DNA of 64,000 bases from Thiodiazotropha sp040507005 (GTDB lineage: Bacteria > Pseudomonadota > Gammaproteobacteria > Chromatiales > Chromatiaceae): positions 1 to 64,000 of the forward strand of contig JBEVVS010000050.1 of NCBI GenBank assembly GCA_040507005.1. The letters are read 5' to 3'. The first letter of the stretch is position 1. Each line of letters opens with the position of its first letter. Below are positions 26,451 through 35,296 of this stretch, in pieces. The notes under the pieces are model-generated. The model did no database searches. It was not told the DNA's origin and was given only the letters and a program-made list of their open reading frames with translations. The position numbers were made by a program, and so were the translations under genes.

Positions 26451-27037
26451 CTGGCAATGATCCACATAGCCTGCGTGAGAAGTGGGACAAGCGGCATGCC
26501 GATGGGGAGAAGCGTCCCACACCCGCCGAGGTTCTAGGGAGAAATCTGCATTTGCTACCGGCCGAGGGTTTGGCCCTGGATCTCGCCTGCGGCTTGGGCG
26601 GGAATGCCCTCAAGCTGGCGCAACACGGCCTGGATGTGGTGGCATGGGATATCTCTCCGGTTGCCATTCAGCGGCTCAACGCCTACGCCGCTGAAGCGGA
26701 ATTGACGAACCTGACAGGGGAAGTGCGTGACGTAGAGCAATCGCCTCCACCGGGTAACCATTTCGATTTGATAATCGTCAGTTACTACCTGGAGCGGTCG
26801 CTGGTGCCTTATCTTATCGCTGCCTTGAAATCCGGCGGATTGATCTACTATCAGACCTTCATTCAGGCCGCAGTCTCGAGCGACGGTCCACAGAATCCCG
26901 CCTTCAGATTGGCGGATAATGAGTTATTGCAACTGTTTTCCAGCTTGCAACTGCGCTACTACCGTGAGGAGAATCGCCTGGGCAACCTGGATCAAGGGGT
27001 GCGGGACGTGGCAATGCTAGTGGCGCAGAAGCCCTGA
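26447..27037 (+). CDS. SAM-dependent methyltransferase (TehB/type 11-like)
   Basis: This 196-residue cytoplasmic class I methyltransferase has motif I LDLACGLGGNALKLA, motif II VAWDISPVAI, and a conserved FDLIIVSYYLERSL segment. It starts with GTG at 26447, sharing a GTGA with the metZ stop, so it is translationally coupled to metZ. The coupling suggests a role near sulfur amino acid or SAM metabolism, but the substrate is unknown; thiopurine/tellurite (TehB-like) methyltransferases are the nearest group by pattern. Confidence 0.78.
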   Translation: MTGNDPHSLREKWDKRHADGEKRPTPAEVLGRNLHLLPAEGLALDLACGLGGNALKLAQHGLDVVAWDISPVAIQRLNAYAAEAELTNLTGEVRDVEQSPPPGNHFDLIIVSYYLERSLVPYLIAALKSGGLIYYQTFIQAAVSSDGPQNPAFRLADNELLQLFSSLQLRYYREENRLGNLDQGVRDVAMLVAQKP

Positions 27038-27054
27038 GCCAGGGCTGATGCAGC

Positions 27055-27258
27055 CTAGTGGGCGACCCGGGTAAAGTCTGTGCCCGGTCGCAGACCGAAG
27101 GCCTGTTCCAGCTTCAGCTCTTCAATCAGCTGATCGCCGGCGTGCTGGCCATGTTCCCGTTGAATCTCGCCCAGTAGCAGGCGCACCGCATTGCGGTTAT
27201 ACCCGCTGCCGAAACTGATCTGCTGCTTGATGATCTGCCGCGCCTTATCGATTGTCAT
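27055..27258 (-). CDS. Small conserved hypothetical protein
   Basis: This is a 67-residue soluble protein with a largely helical pattern (KARQIIKQQI, NRNAVRLLLGEIQREHG, QLIEELKLEQAFGL) and an ending GLRPGTDF. There is no signal or membrane segment. The sequence has the look of a conserved small protein, with charged helices and good codon use, and it sits alone on the minus strand between two plus-strand operons. Function is unknown. Confidence 0.6.
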   Translation of the reverse strand: MTIDKARQIIKQQISFGSGYNRNAVRLLLGEIQREHGQHAGDQLIEELKLEQAFGLRPGTDFTRVAH

Positions 27259-27559
27259 AGGGGGTGTTCCCGTTTATTTGCCTGATCATAGCAAAACCGC
27301 CAACAACTATTCCCCCGCAACCCCCTGGGTTGAATCATCCGCAATATGCCACATCTAATGAGATATCTTTACAATCATCCGCGGATTCACCTTCAACACC
27401 GTGGGTGATGAGAGGCGCTATAATCCCAGCTTGGGAAATGCGATCCGGCTGTGAAGACTATTAGAGTTGATGCACGCCATGAAGTTGGATAAACCGGAAC
27501 ATATGGATGTGGCGCTACCCGGCAATCTGGCTTGCGGGCTGCTTGAGTGAGGTTGTGAT
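27259..27559 (+). other. 301-base intergenic region with possible 26-codon small ORF
   Basis: Upstream of the TPR gene there is a TATAAT (27419-27424) followed at once by an inverted repeat (next entry). A small frame runs from ATG 27470 to TGA 27550: 26 residues, beginning MHAMKLDKP and ending ACGLLE, stopping nine bases before the TPR start. There is no clear ribosome site for it. It may be a leader peptide or chance. The half near 27259 shows nothing recognisable. Confidence 0.35.
27419..27436 (+). promoter_or_regulatory. Candidate -10 element with adjacent operator-like palindrome
   Basis: TATAAT at 27419-27424 is a perfect -10 box. The final T begins TCCCA-GCT-TGGGA (27424-27436), an inverted repeat placed where a repressor would block initiation. 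No good -35 is found at 16-18 bases; TTCAAC at 27392 is 21 bases away. It would transcribe toward the TPR gene and hemF. Confidence 0.4.
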
Positions 27560-27865
27560 ATGGATCGAGGAACACTGGAGAAGATGCTCGACCAGGGGCC
27601 TGACAATGCACTGTTACGCTATACCCTGGGTTCCCTCTGTTTGAAGGAGCAGGATCTGGAGTCGGCGGTGCTACATCTGGCTGAGGCAGTAAGACAGGAT
27701 CACAACCATTCAGCGAGTTGGAAGTTATATGGCAAGGCCTTGGCGGCCCTGGAGAGGGAAGATGACGCCCGGGAAGCCTATCGCAAGGGGATTGCGGTGG
27801 CCGAGGCTCGGGGGGATGTTCAGGCGGCTAAAGAGATGGGTGTTTTTTTAAAGCGGCTTGGCTAG
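27560..27865 (+). CDS. Small TPR-repeat protein
   Basis: This 101-residue soluble protein is built of about two and a half tetratricopeptide repeats: LLRYTLGSLCLKEQDLESAV, then SASWKLYGKALAALEREDDA and the following helix. It starts nine bases after a possible small ORF and lies 49 bases upstream of hemF, so they could share a transcript. TPR proteins act as scaffolds; nothing shows the partner here. Confidence 0.75.
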   Translation: MDRGTLEKMLDQGPDNALLRYTLGSLCLKEQDLESAVLHLAEAVRQDHNHSASWKLYGKALAALEREDDAREAYRKGIAVAEARGDVQAAKEMGVFLKRLG

Positions 27866-27914
27866 TATTACACCTTGCTGCCATGTTTGACGCATAGGAC
27901 TAGGTTTGGCCTTT

Positions 27915-28838
27915 ATGGATCAACCCGACAAGCAACAGGTCAAAACGTATCTTCTACAGTTGCAACAGACGATCTGCTGCGCCCTGGAGGAGGAGGATGG
28001 TAAGGCGCGCTTCTTCCAGGACAGCTGGCAACGGGAAGCGGGGGACCATCTGGGGGGTGGCGGTATCAGCGCGGTACTCCAAGAGGGTCGCGTGTTCGAG
28101 CAGGCGGGAGTCAACTTCTCCCATGTCACCGGCGATCAACTACCCGCCTCGGCGACGGCGCATCGCCCCGAATTGGCTGGACGCGCCTTCGAGGCCATGG
28201 GTGTCTCGCTGGTGATTCACCCCAACAATCCCTACGTTCCCACATCCCATGCCAATGTGCGTTTTTTTATCGCTGAAAAGGCGCAGCAGGAGCCGGTATG
28301 GTGGTTTGGCGGTGGCTTCGATCTCACGCCCTACTATGGCAACGATGAGGATTGCCGCCATTGGCACAAGATGGCCAGGCTGGCGTGCCAGCCTTTTGGT
28401 GATGATGTCTATGCCAACTACAAGGCCTGGTGTGATGACTATTTTTATCTCAAACACCGCCAGGAGCCCCGCGGCATAGGCGGGCTGTTTTTCGATGACC
28501 TGAATGAGGGGGGATTCGAGCACTGTTTCAATTTCATGCAGAGCGTGGGTGACCACTACCTGCTGGCCTATATCCCGATTGTGAGGCGCCGTCGCGACAC
28601 GCCTTTTGGTGACCGTGAGCGTAATTTTCAGCTCTATCGTCGAGGCCGCTACGTGGAGTTCAATCTGGTTTACGATCGGGGTACCCTTTTCGGTCTCCAG
28701 TCCGGGGGTCGCACAGAGTCGATACTGATGTCCCTGCCTCCCCTGGTACGCTGGCAATACAACTGGCAGCCTGAGCCGGGAAGCGAGGAGGCGTTGCTCT
28801 ATGAGCGCTATCTCAAGCCCAGGGACTGGTTGAAATAG
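27915..28838 (+). CDS. hemF: Oxygen-dependent coproporphyrinogen III oxidase
   Basis: This 307-residue cytoplasmic enzyme decarboxylates coproporphyrinogen III to protoporphyrinogen IX with O2 in heme synthesis. Family blocks are clear: GGGGISAVLQEGRVFEQAGV, NPYVPTSHANVRFF, WWFGGGFDLTPYY, GIGGLFFDDL and YVEFNLVYDRGT. ATG 27915 is preferred over a TTG nine bases earlier. It indicates growth with oxygen. The next gene begins seven bases downstream. Confidence 0.97.
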   Translation: MDQPDKQQVKTYLLQLQQTICCALEEEDGKARFFQDSWQREAGDHLGGGGISAVLQEGRVFEQAGVNFSHVTGDQLPASATAHRPELAGRAFEAMGVSLVIHPNNPYVPTSHANVRFFIAEKAQQEPVWWFGGGFDLTPYYGNDEDCRHWHKMARLACQPFGDDVYANYKAWCDDYFYLKHRQEPRGIGGLFFDDLNEGGFEHCFNFMQSVGDHYLLAYIPIVRRRRDTPFGDRERNFQLYRRGRYVEFNLVYDRGTLFGLQSGGRTESILMSLPPLVRWQYNWQPEPGSEEALLYERYLKPRDWLK

Positions 28839-28845
28839 GGGAGTT

Positions 28846-29439
28846 ATGAAACCTTTCTCCGAAGCCTGTGAAGAGAACAAGGCCCCGATCCTGGAGGTGC
28901 TTCTGCGACTCTTCCGGGATGCCCGAACAGTCCTCGAGATCGGCAGCGGTACCGGGCAGCATGCGGTTCACTTTGCTGCCGCCCTGTCGCATTTGATCTG
29001 GCAGACCAGTGATGTGGAGGAGAATCATGGGGGGATTCGGGCCTGGCTGCAGGAGGCGGCTTTGCTCAATACACGAGAACCGCTGCTGCTCGATGTAAGC
29101 AGTGATTGGCCGCTCACAACCTACGATGGGGTATTCAGCGCCAATACCACCCACATCATGTCATGGCCTGAAGTGGAGAAGATGTTCAGTGGGATCGGGC
29201 GGGTATTGAAGCCGCAGGGTTATCTTGCTCTCTACGGTCCCTTCAACTATGAGGGCGGTTTTACCAGCGAGAGCAATCGAAACTTCGATCAATGGCTGAA
29301 ATCCCGGGATCCCTTGAGCGGCATTCGCGATTTCGAGGCGCTCAACGAGCTGGCGTCTTCGAATCGACTGCAATTCTGCGAAGATGTGGAGATGCCGGTC
29401 AATAATCGAATTCTGGTGTGGCGCAGGGTTCATACATAG
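28846..29439 (+). CDS. DUF938-family SAM-dependent methyltransferase
   Basis: This 197-residue protein begins MKPFSEACEENKAPIL, a DUF938 signature, with SAM motif I VLEIGSGTGQHAVHFA and FSANTTHIMSWPEVEKMF. The family is widespread in Proteobacteria; its substrate is not established. It follows hemF by seven bases with a GGGGAG ribosome site inside the gap, so it is cotranscribed. Confidence 0.88.
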   Translation: MKPFSEACEENKAPILEVLLRLFRDARTVLEIGSGTGQHAVHFAAALSHLIWQTSDVEENHGGIRAWLQEAALLNTREPLLLDVSSDWPLTTYDGVFSANTTHIMSWPEVEKMFSGIGRVLKPQGYLALYGPFNYEGGFTSESNRNFDQWLKSRDPLSGIRDFEALNELASSNRLQFCEDVEMPVNNRILVWRRVHT

Positions 29440-29647
29440 ACCGCGACTCCTTCCCACAGATAAAACTTCCGAGCGCGGCCGACAGCTTGGTGAAGTCAAA
29501 TAGATTGCCTGGTAATCTATTGAAAGTTCATAAGAAATCATGCTTGTGACAGGTTCAGGCGGGGTTCAGTTTAGACCTCGTAAGCTTTAACCATCAACAG
29601 GGATTCACTGTTATCAGGATTAAAGCCAGAGAACCAGGAGAAGCAAC

Positions 29648-30184
29648 ATGAAAACAGCAGCATTGACAATCGGAACTGCACTGATGATCGCTTCGGCAAC
29701 CGCCACAGCGGGAGGTCACCGGGACCATTATCGTGATACCGCCAAGGTGATCGACGTGGAGCCGATCTACCGCAGTGTAGAGGTTTCATATCCAGAGAGA
29801 GAGTGTTGGGATGAGACGGTTGATCACTATCATCCGGATGGTCGCCGCTACACCAGTACTGTACTGGGGGGTATTATCGGTGGTGTGGTAGCGAATAAGA
29901 TCAGTCGCGGCCGTGGTCGAGGCAGAGATGCCGCCACCCTGGCCGGGACACTGCTCGGTGGAGCCATCGGACATGATATCAGCCAGCAACACAGGGGCGG
30001 GCACCACACCACATCGGTGGAGCGTCGCTGTGAAGTCAGCCACCATTCCCGCTACGAGGAGCAATTGGTCGGCTATGATGTAACATATCGCTACAAGGGG
30101 CGTGAATTCACCACCCGTACCCATCATCATCCCGGCAAGCGGATACCGGTTGCGGTGACTGTCAGACCGGTGGATGACCACTAA
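29648..30184 (+). CDS. Glycine-zipper 2TM surface protein, His-rich
   Basis: This 178-residue exported protein has a signal peptide (about 1-22), then a VIDVEPIYRSVEV segment, a glycine zipper (TVLGGIIGGVVANKI and AGTLLGGAIGHDI, about 70-110) and a C-terminal domain with CEVSHHSRYEEQLVGYDVTYRYKG. This is the Rickettsia 17-kDa antigen/SlyB-like pattern. It is unusually rich in His (over 20), suggesting metal or acid sensitivity. No lipobox cysteine is seen. It heads a cluster with a PepSY protein and a PhoP/PhoQ-like pair. Confidence 0.75.
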   Translation: MKTAALTIGTALMIASATATAGGHRDHYRDTAKVIDVEPIYRSVEVSYPERECWDETVDHYHPDGRRYTSTVLGGIIGGVVANKISRGRGRGRDAATLAGTLLGGAIGHDISQQHRGGHHTTSVERRCEVSHHSRYEEQLVGYDVTYRYKGREFTTRTHHHPGKRIPVAVTVRPVDDH

Positions 30185-30201
30185 GTCAGGTAGCAAAGAC
30201 G

Positions 30202-30468
30202 ATGACCTATAGAACTCGATTCATATCCAAAATGCTGTTATGCGCAGTGCTGTTCATACCCAGTCTCCATGCCAGCGCAGAGATGAGCCTGGATCAGGCA
30301 GTGGAGCAGGCCAAGCAGCGTCTGGGAGGTCGAGTAATCTCCGCCGAAACACGGGAACGTGACGGTAAGCGGATTCACAACGTGCGTATTCTTACCAAGG
30401 AGGGCAAGGTGCGCAGATTGCGGATCAACGCCGAGGGTGGTCGTCGTCAGAGCAATGGCCGTCGCTGA
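30202..30468 (+). CDS. Small periplasmic PepSY-domain protein
   Basis: This 88-residue protein has a signal peptide (about 1-26, ending HASA) and one PepSY-like unit: MSLDQAVEQAKQRLGGRVISAE, then DGKRIHNVRILTKEGKVRRL. The basic tail is Arg-rich. It lies 17 bases after the glycine-zipper gene and 101 bases before the response regulator. Small PepSY proteins often modulate adjacent two-component sensors or peptidases; here this is inferred from position. Confidence 0.75.
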   Translation: MTYRTRFISKMLLCAVLFIPSLHASAEMSLDQAVEQAKQRLGGRVISAETRERDGKRIHNVRILTKEGKVRRLRINAEGGRRQSNGRR

Positions 30469-30569
30469 ACCAACTTGGCATGACGTCCATTCACAAGCGC
30501 TCTATGAATGTGGCCACTTTCAGCAATTTTCAAATGATCTGGTGATCGAGCCGGGTATCGGGTGTAGAG

Positions 30570-31244
30570 ATGCGAGTATTATTGGTTGAGGATGAGGCGG
30601 ATATACGCGAACCATTGGCGCAAAAACTGCGCAAACAGGGGTATACCGTAGACAGCGCTGAGGATGGTGCCGCCGGACTGTTCCTCGGCAGGGAGTATGG
30701 CATCGACGTGGGCATTATCGATATCGGACTGCCCAAGCTGTCAGGTATCGAACTGATCAGGGAGTTGCGCACCCTGGATAAGGATTTCCCGATTCTGATT
30801 CTCACCGCCCGGGGAAACTGGCAGGACAAGGTCGAGGGGCTGGAGGCGGGGGCCGATGACTATCTGGTCAAACCCTTCCATGTGGAAGAACTGCTGGCAC
30901 GCCTCAACGCCCTGTTGCGGCGCAGTGGAGGCTGGTCTCAACCGGTGCTCTCCGGTGGCCCGGTGGAACTCGATACACGCACCCAAACGGTGACGCTGCA
31001 TGGGGACCCGGTGGATTTGACTGCCTATGAGTACAAGGTGCTTGAGTACATGATGCTGCATGCCGGCAAGGTGATTTCCAAGACCGATCTTACCGAACAT
31101 ATCTACGATCAGGATTGGGATCGAGACAGTAATACCATTGAGGTGTTTGTCCGTCGTCTGCGTAAAAAACTCGATCCGGATGAGCGCTATAAGCCGATAG
31201 AGACCCTGCGCGGTCGAGGATACCGCTTTGCCCTCGAACGCTGA
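30570..31244 (+). CDS. OmpR/PhoP-family response regulator
   Basis: This 224-residue transcription factor has a receiver domain (1-118) with Glu/Asp acidic pocket VEDEADI, phosphorylation Asp51 in VGIIDIGLPK and Lys in DYLVKPF, then an OmpR-type winged helix (about 130-222) with EVFVRRLRKKL and TLRGRGYRF. The sequence is closest in style to PhoP/QseB. It is cotranscribed with the sensor kinase 41 bases downstream. Likely targets include the two upstream envelope genes. Confidence 0.93.
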   Translation: MRVLLVEDEADIREPLAQKLRKQGYTVDSAEDGAAGLFLGREYGIDVGIIDIGLPKLSGIELIRELRTLDKDFPILILTARGNWQDKVEGLEAGADDYLVKPFHVEELLARLNALLRRSGGWSQPVLSGGPVELDTRTQTVTLHGDPVDLTAYEYKVLEYMMLHAGKVISKTDLTEHIYDQDWDRDSNTIEVFVRRLRKKLDPDERYKPIETLRGRGYRFALER

Positions 31245-31285
31245 TTCATATCACAGTCACCACTGATGGGAGCAGTGCGGCCGGT

Positions 31286-32644
31286 ATGGGAACAGCGCTA
31301 AATCTCTCGATACATCAACGGCTGCTGCTGGCGGCCAGTCTGGTATTGAGTGCTTTTCTCGGATTGACGGGGTTTGCCTTGGATAAGGCATTCCGCTCGG
31401 CCACTGAAGAGGCGTTACAGGCGCGTCTGTTCAGTAATGTCTATGCACTCCTGGCTGCCGCTGAGGAGGATCAGACAGGCCAACTCAAAATGCCTGAGGT
31501 GATGACCGATCCCCGTTTCAATCGACCCGACTCCGGGCTCTATGCGCAGGTCAGCGGCCGGCAGGGGAACTACCGCTGGCAATCACCCTCTTCACTGGGG
31601 CGCAGGCTTGGGTTTCTGCGTCAGATGCAGCCGGGGGAGTCGAAAATAGAGCGTTTCAACCTGCATGGCAGCAGCGCCATGGTGCTGAGTTTTGGGGTGG
31701 TTTGGGAAGATTTTCAAGGACGTGAACTGGAATATGTTCTGGCAGTGGCGGAGGACTTGAAACCGCTGCGGGAACAGGTGGCCGCTTTCCGTGATAGCCT
31801 CTTTCTCTGGCTCGGTGGTGCGGCTCTGCTGTTGTTGCTGGTACAGGGATGGGTGTTGCGCTGGGGTCTGCAACCGTTGCGGGAAGTTGCACAAGCACTC
31901 ACCGAGATCGAGTCGGGCCGTGCTGATCAGTTGCAGGGTGACTATCCGAAGGAACTGAACGGACTCACCTCGAATATCAATTCACTGATTAGCCATGCCC
32001 AGGCCCGGCAACAGCGTTATCGAGACAGTCTTGGTGATCTCGCCCACAGTCTGAAGACACCCTTGGCGGTACTTCAGGCCGTGGCAGAGGAGGAGAGCGA
32101 TAATCCCCGCACCAGCCAAGAGACACTGCGCGAGCAGGTCGAGCGTATGAATCAGATCGTCAGTCACCAGTTACAGCGGGCGGCGGCCTCTGGGAGTAGC
32201 GTCCTGACACAAAGCCTGGCGGTGAAACCAGTGGTGGAACGGATTGCCGGCTCTCTCGACAAGGTCTATCGGGAGCAGAAGATAAACTGGGTGTTGGATG
32301 TTGCTGAGGAGACCTTATTTCGTGGCGATGAGGGCGATCTCATGGAGCTGCTGGGGAATCTGATGGAGAATGCCTGCAAGTATGGCGACGGCCATGTGCA
32401 TGTGCAGGCGCAGACCGGACGGGATCTCTATCTGAGGGTGGAGGACAATGGAAAGGGTATCCCCAGGGATCAGTTTGAAACGGTGTTGCAGCGAGGTCAT
32501 CGTGCCGATCAACAGCTGCCTGGTCAGGGAATAGGCCTCTCGGTTGCCGCGGATATCGTTGCCGCCTATGGTGGACGAATAGAGATCGGAGTGGCCGAGC
32601 AGTTGGGTGGCGTTGCGGTGCATCTCCATCTGCCGGGGGGATGA
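31286..32644 (+). CDS. PhoQ-like sensor histidine kinase
   Basis: This 452-residue inner-membrane kinase has a first helix (about 12-30), a periplasmic sensor of about 135 residues, a second helix (about 172-192, AALLLLLVQGWVLRW), a HAMP-like linker, the H-box DLAHSLKTPLAVL with the phospho-His, the N-box LMENACKYGD, and G-boxes VEDNGKGIP and GQGIGLSVA. Layout matches PhoQ-type kinases. It partners the regulator just upstream. The signal is unknown. Confidence 0.92.
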   Translation: MGTALNLSIHQRLLLAASLVLSAFLGLTGFALDKAFRSATEEALQARLFSNVYALLAAAEEDQTGQLKMPEVMTDPRFNRPDSGLYAQVSGRQGNYRWQSPSSLGRRLGFLRQMQPGESKIERFNLHGSSAMVLSFGVVWEDFQGRELEYVLAVAEDLKPLREQVAAFRDSLFLWLGGAALLLLLVQGWVLRWGLQPLREVAQALTEIESGRADQLQGDYPKELNGLTSNINSLISHAQARQQRYRDSLGDLAHSLKTPLAVLQAVAEEESDNPRTSQETLREQVERMNQIVSHQLQRAAASGSSVLTQSLAVKPVVERIAGSLDKVYREQKINWVLDVAEETLFRGDEGDLMELLGNLMENACKYGDGHVHVQAQTGRDLYLRVEDNGKGIPRDQFETVLQRGHRADQQLPGQGIGLSVAADIVAAYGGRIEIGVAEQLGGVAVHLHLPGG

Positions 32645-32661
32645 TTGGTTTGTGTTGTAGC

Positions 32662-33663
32662 TCAGCGGTCTGCTGCCTGGCTTAATCTGAGGAAGTTTTC
32701 CAAGCGGTTGGTGGCGATCTCGCCTCTCTCCATGGCGGCCTGAATGGCACAACCGGGTTCATGGTCATGACTGCAATTATGAAACCGGCACTGGCCGAGA
32801 AACGGCTGGAACTCCCTGAATCCCTGTTCCAGCTCCTGACGGGAAAGGTCGGTGAGGCGAAAACTGCGTACCCCTGGGGAATCGATCAGTTCACCTCCCT
32901 GGGGAAGGGTATAACAGGTTGCCGCCGAAGTGGTGTGTCTACCCAGTCCGGTTGCCTGGGAGAGACGGCCTGTTTCAACCTGCATCGTTGGCAGCAGTGC
33001 ATTGATCAGCGATGATTTACCGACCCCTGACTGTCCGAGCAGGATGCTTGTCCCATGCTTCAGCCTGTCGATCAGCGGATCGAGTCCATGTTCGCGTTTG
33101 GCGCTGATGCCGAAAACCGGATAGCCGATCGATTTATAGGTTGCAAAGCGCTGCATGAATTCATCTTCCAGCCCCCCTTCTAACAAGTCGATCTTGTTGA
33201 TCGCGATCAAGGGTGGTATGCCGATGGTTTCCGCGGTAACCAGATACTGATCCAGCAGGTAGCCGCTGGGCTCGGGTTTGGGGGCGAGCACAATCACCAG
33301 TTGGGTGATATTGGCGGCCAGAGGCTTGTGTCTGCCGCTATAGTCGGGTCGACTGAGAACACTGCTGCGGGGTTGTAATGCGGTGACAACACCGGTGTTC
33401 TCATCCACGGGTTGCCAGATGACCCAATCGCCACACACGGGGTGGCCGATATGTTGTCGTGTCTGGCAGCGGAATAGTTTGCCCTGTCCGTCCATGATGC
33501 CGAGGGTCGCACCATGACGGATAATCACGCGCCCTTCAAGAGAGGGGTTGTCATCAGCCCCTGAAAGCGTCTGCTTGGCTCTTGAGTCGAGGCGCTTGCG
33601 ACGCTTCTCCTGGATAGCCTGAATGCGATTTTTCTGTTGTTTGGTCAGGCGACGTTTAGCCAT
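32662..33663 (-). CDS. rsgA: Ribosome small subunit-dependent GTPase A
   Basis: This 333-residue circularly permuted GTPase matures the 30S subunit. It has a basic N-terminus (MAKRRLTKQQ), an OB domain, then G4 AINKID before G1 LLGQSGVGKSSLIN and G3 DSPGVRSF, the permuted order. A C-terminal zinc knuckle (CRFHNCSHDHEPGC) follows. It converges on the sensor kinase gene with a 17-base gap. The cytochrome gene follows it on the same strand's upstream side by eight bases. Confidence 0.96.
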   Translation of the reverse strand: MAKRRLTKQQKNRIQAIQEKRRKRLDSRAKQTLSGADDNPSLEGRVIIRHGATLGIMDGQGKLFRCQTRQHIGHPVCGDWVIWQPVDENTGVVTALQPRSSVLSRPDYSGRHKPLAANITQLVIVLAPKPEPSGYLLDQYLVTAETIGIPPLIAINKIDLLEGGLEDEFMQRFATYKSIGYPVFGISAKREHGLDPLIDRLKHGTSILLGQSGVGKSSLINALLPTMQVETGRLSQATGLGRHTTSAATCYTLPQGGELIDSPGVRSFRLTDLSRQELEQGFREFQPFLGQCRFHNCSHDHEPGCAIQAAMERGEIATNRLENFLRLSQAADR

Positions 33664-33671
33664 CGAGCATC

Positions 33672-33956
33672 TCAGGGTTTAATGCCGAATTTGTAAAACT
33701 CCAAGTTGAGATAGGTTGCGGTATTTTCGATCTGATCATCAAACCAGGTAAGGCCAAGGTTTTGTTCGCAAAAACGAACCTGTTTATGCAGCCCGGGCAG
33801 TGAGGTTACACGCCGATTTTCCCGGGTATAGACTTCATTACCATGACATCTTACACAATTTTGTTCGGTCAACTCTTTACCCTTTTCAGGATCGCCAGCC
33901 AGCGAGTGCGTTGATAAGAGCATCAGCATCACTGCTGGAATCACGGTTTTAATCAT
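33672..33956 (-). CDS. Small periplasmic c-type cytochrome without axial methionine
   Basis: This 94-residue exported monoheme cytochrome has a signal peptide (1-20) and one heme site, CVRCH. The mature part contains no methionine at all, so the distal ligand of a class I cytochrome is missing; His in LPGLHKQ or Cys in RFCEQNLGL are candidates. The C-terminal TATYLNLEFYKF resembles the last helix of cytochrome c. The gene is eight bases upstream of rsgA on the same strand. Its redox partner is unknown. Confidence 0.8.
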   Translation of the reverse strand: MIKTVIPAVMLMLLSTHSLAGDPEKGKELTEQNCVRCHGNEVYTRENRRVTSLPGLHKQVRFCEQNLGLTWFDDQIENTATYLNLEFYKFGIKP

Positions 33957-34057
33957 TTGCTATCTCCATTAAGCGGTGGTTTCAGTTATTGCGTAACATC
34001 TGGCCTCGACCTGATGAGTTATCTTTGGCGTTCGCTCTCTGTAGCATATTTCTGCGT

Positions 34058-35296
34058 TTATCGATTCTGGATGTTGGCGATACGCACCGGCGCAGGTGGG
34101 TGACTGTCATGAAACAGTGAATAGAGCGGATCCGGTGTCAACGTGCTGGCGTTGTCCTGGTAGAGCTTGACCAATGCCTGCACAAGAAACTTCCCATTCG
34201 TTTGACTGACGGCGTAGTTGTCGGCCTGAAATTCGTAGCGACGGGACAGATAACTCCCCAGGGGTGTCAAAAAGACGGTGAAGACTGGAATCACCAACAT
34301 GAATAGCAGCAGTGCCGCCGCGTTGGAGGCTTGGCTGATCCCCAAGCCGTTATAGAACCAGGCCTGCTGGGAGAGCCAGCCCAGAAGAGCCAATCCGAGC
34401 AGCGAGAGAAGACCCATCATAACCATCTGCTTGATGATATGTTTGTAGCGAAAATGGCCCAGTTCGTGAGCCAGGACCGCCTCCATCTCGTCGATGCTCA
34501 ATGCCTGCAAAAGCGTGTCGAAGAAGACGATGCGCTTACTCTTGCCGAAGCCGGTGAAATAGGCGTTGCCATGACTCGATCGTTTCGAGCCGTCCATGAC
34601 AAAGATACCGTCGCTGGTGAATCCACAACGCTGTAGCAGGGACTGGATTCGGTTGCGCATCTCACCATCATCCAAGGGGGTGAATTTATTGAACAGCGGG
34701 GCGATCAGCCGTGGGTAGGCCCAGCTCAGGGTAAGTGTAAAACCCATCCACACCGCCCATGCGGCGAGCCACCAGAATTTACCTGCACCCTGCATGAGGA
34801 GCAGGATGATCCAGAGTAAGGGTCCACCCAACAGGAGTGAGAGCGTGAGTCCGAGCAGACGGTCCTTGATATATTGCAGCGGCGTGATGCGATTGAATCC
34901 GAAGGCCGCTTCCAGACGGAATGTCCGATAAAGATCGAAGGGTAAATCCAACAGGCTGCTGATGAGAAAGAAGGAAAATATGAACAGCATGCCAACCACG
35001 ATCTCCTGCCACCCAAGGTCATGCCAGTAACGATCGAGTAGATCGAGTCCGCCTCCCAGTGTCCATATAAGCAACAGCACGACACCCAGCAGCGTCTCGA
35101 TAATCGCGAGGCGACCCTTTGCCTGAGTATAATCAGCCGCCTTCTGATGTTCGTCGAGGGTTACGCTGTGACTGAACTCATGGGGCACCTGATTGCGATG
35201 CTGTCGGACATGCCCGAGGTGGCGCAATAACAACCACAGCTGAAGCAGGGTGCCAATGGTCAGAAATATGAGAAAAAGTTGGGTAAATATCGGCAT
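34058..35296 (-). CDS. M48-family zinc metallopeptidase (Ste24/CAAX-type)
   Basis: This 412-residue integral membrane protease has several helices and the zinc motif HELGH in AVLAHELGHFRYKH (about 280), with a later Glu in YEFQADNYAV as third ligand. The N-terminal half shows the Ste24-type membrane domain. Bacterial members act in membrane protein quality control; this one's substrates are unknown. It is divergent from orn across 177 bases, which include a TAGAAT likely serving orn. Confidence 0.9.
   Translation of the reverse strand: MPIFTQLFLIFLTIGTLLQLWLLLRHLGHVRQHRNQVPHEFSHSVTLDEHQKAADYTQAKGRLAIIETLLGVVLLLIWTLGGGLDLLDRYWHDLGWQEIVVGMLFIFSFFLISSLLDLPFDLYRTFRLEAAFGFNRITPLQYIKDRLLGLTLSLLLGGPLLWIILLLMQGAGKFWWLAAWAVWMGFTLTLSWAYPRLIAPLFNKFTPLDDGEMRNRIQSLLQRCGFTSDGIFVMDGSKRSSHGNAYFTGFGKSKRIVFFDTLLQALSIDEMEAVLAHELGHFRYKHIIKQMVMMGLLSLLGLALLGWLSQQAWFYNGLGISQASNAAALLLFMLVIPVFTVFLTPLGSYLSRRYEFQADNYAVSQTNGKFLVQALVKLYQDNASTLTPDPLYSLFHDSHPPAPVRIANIQNR

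Noticed and set aside
25677..26522. 281-codon minus-strand frame over metZ
   Set aside because: It is antisense to a clear PLP enzyme and has no recognisable protein pattern or ribosome site.
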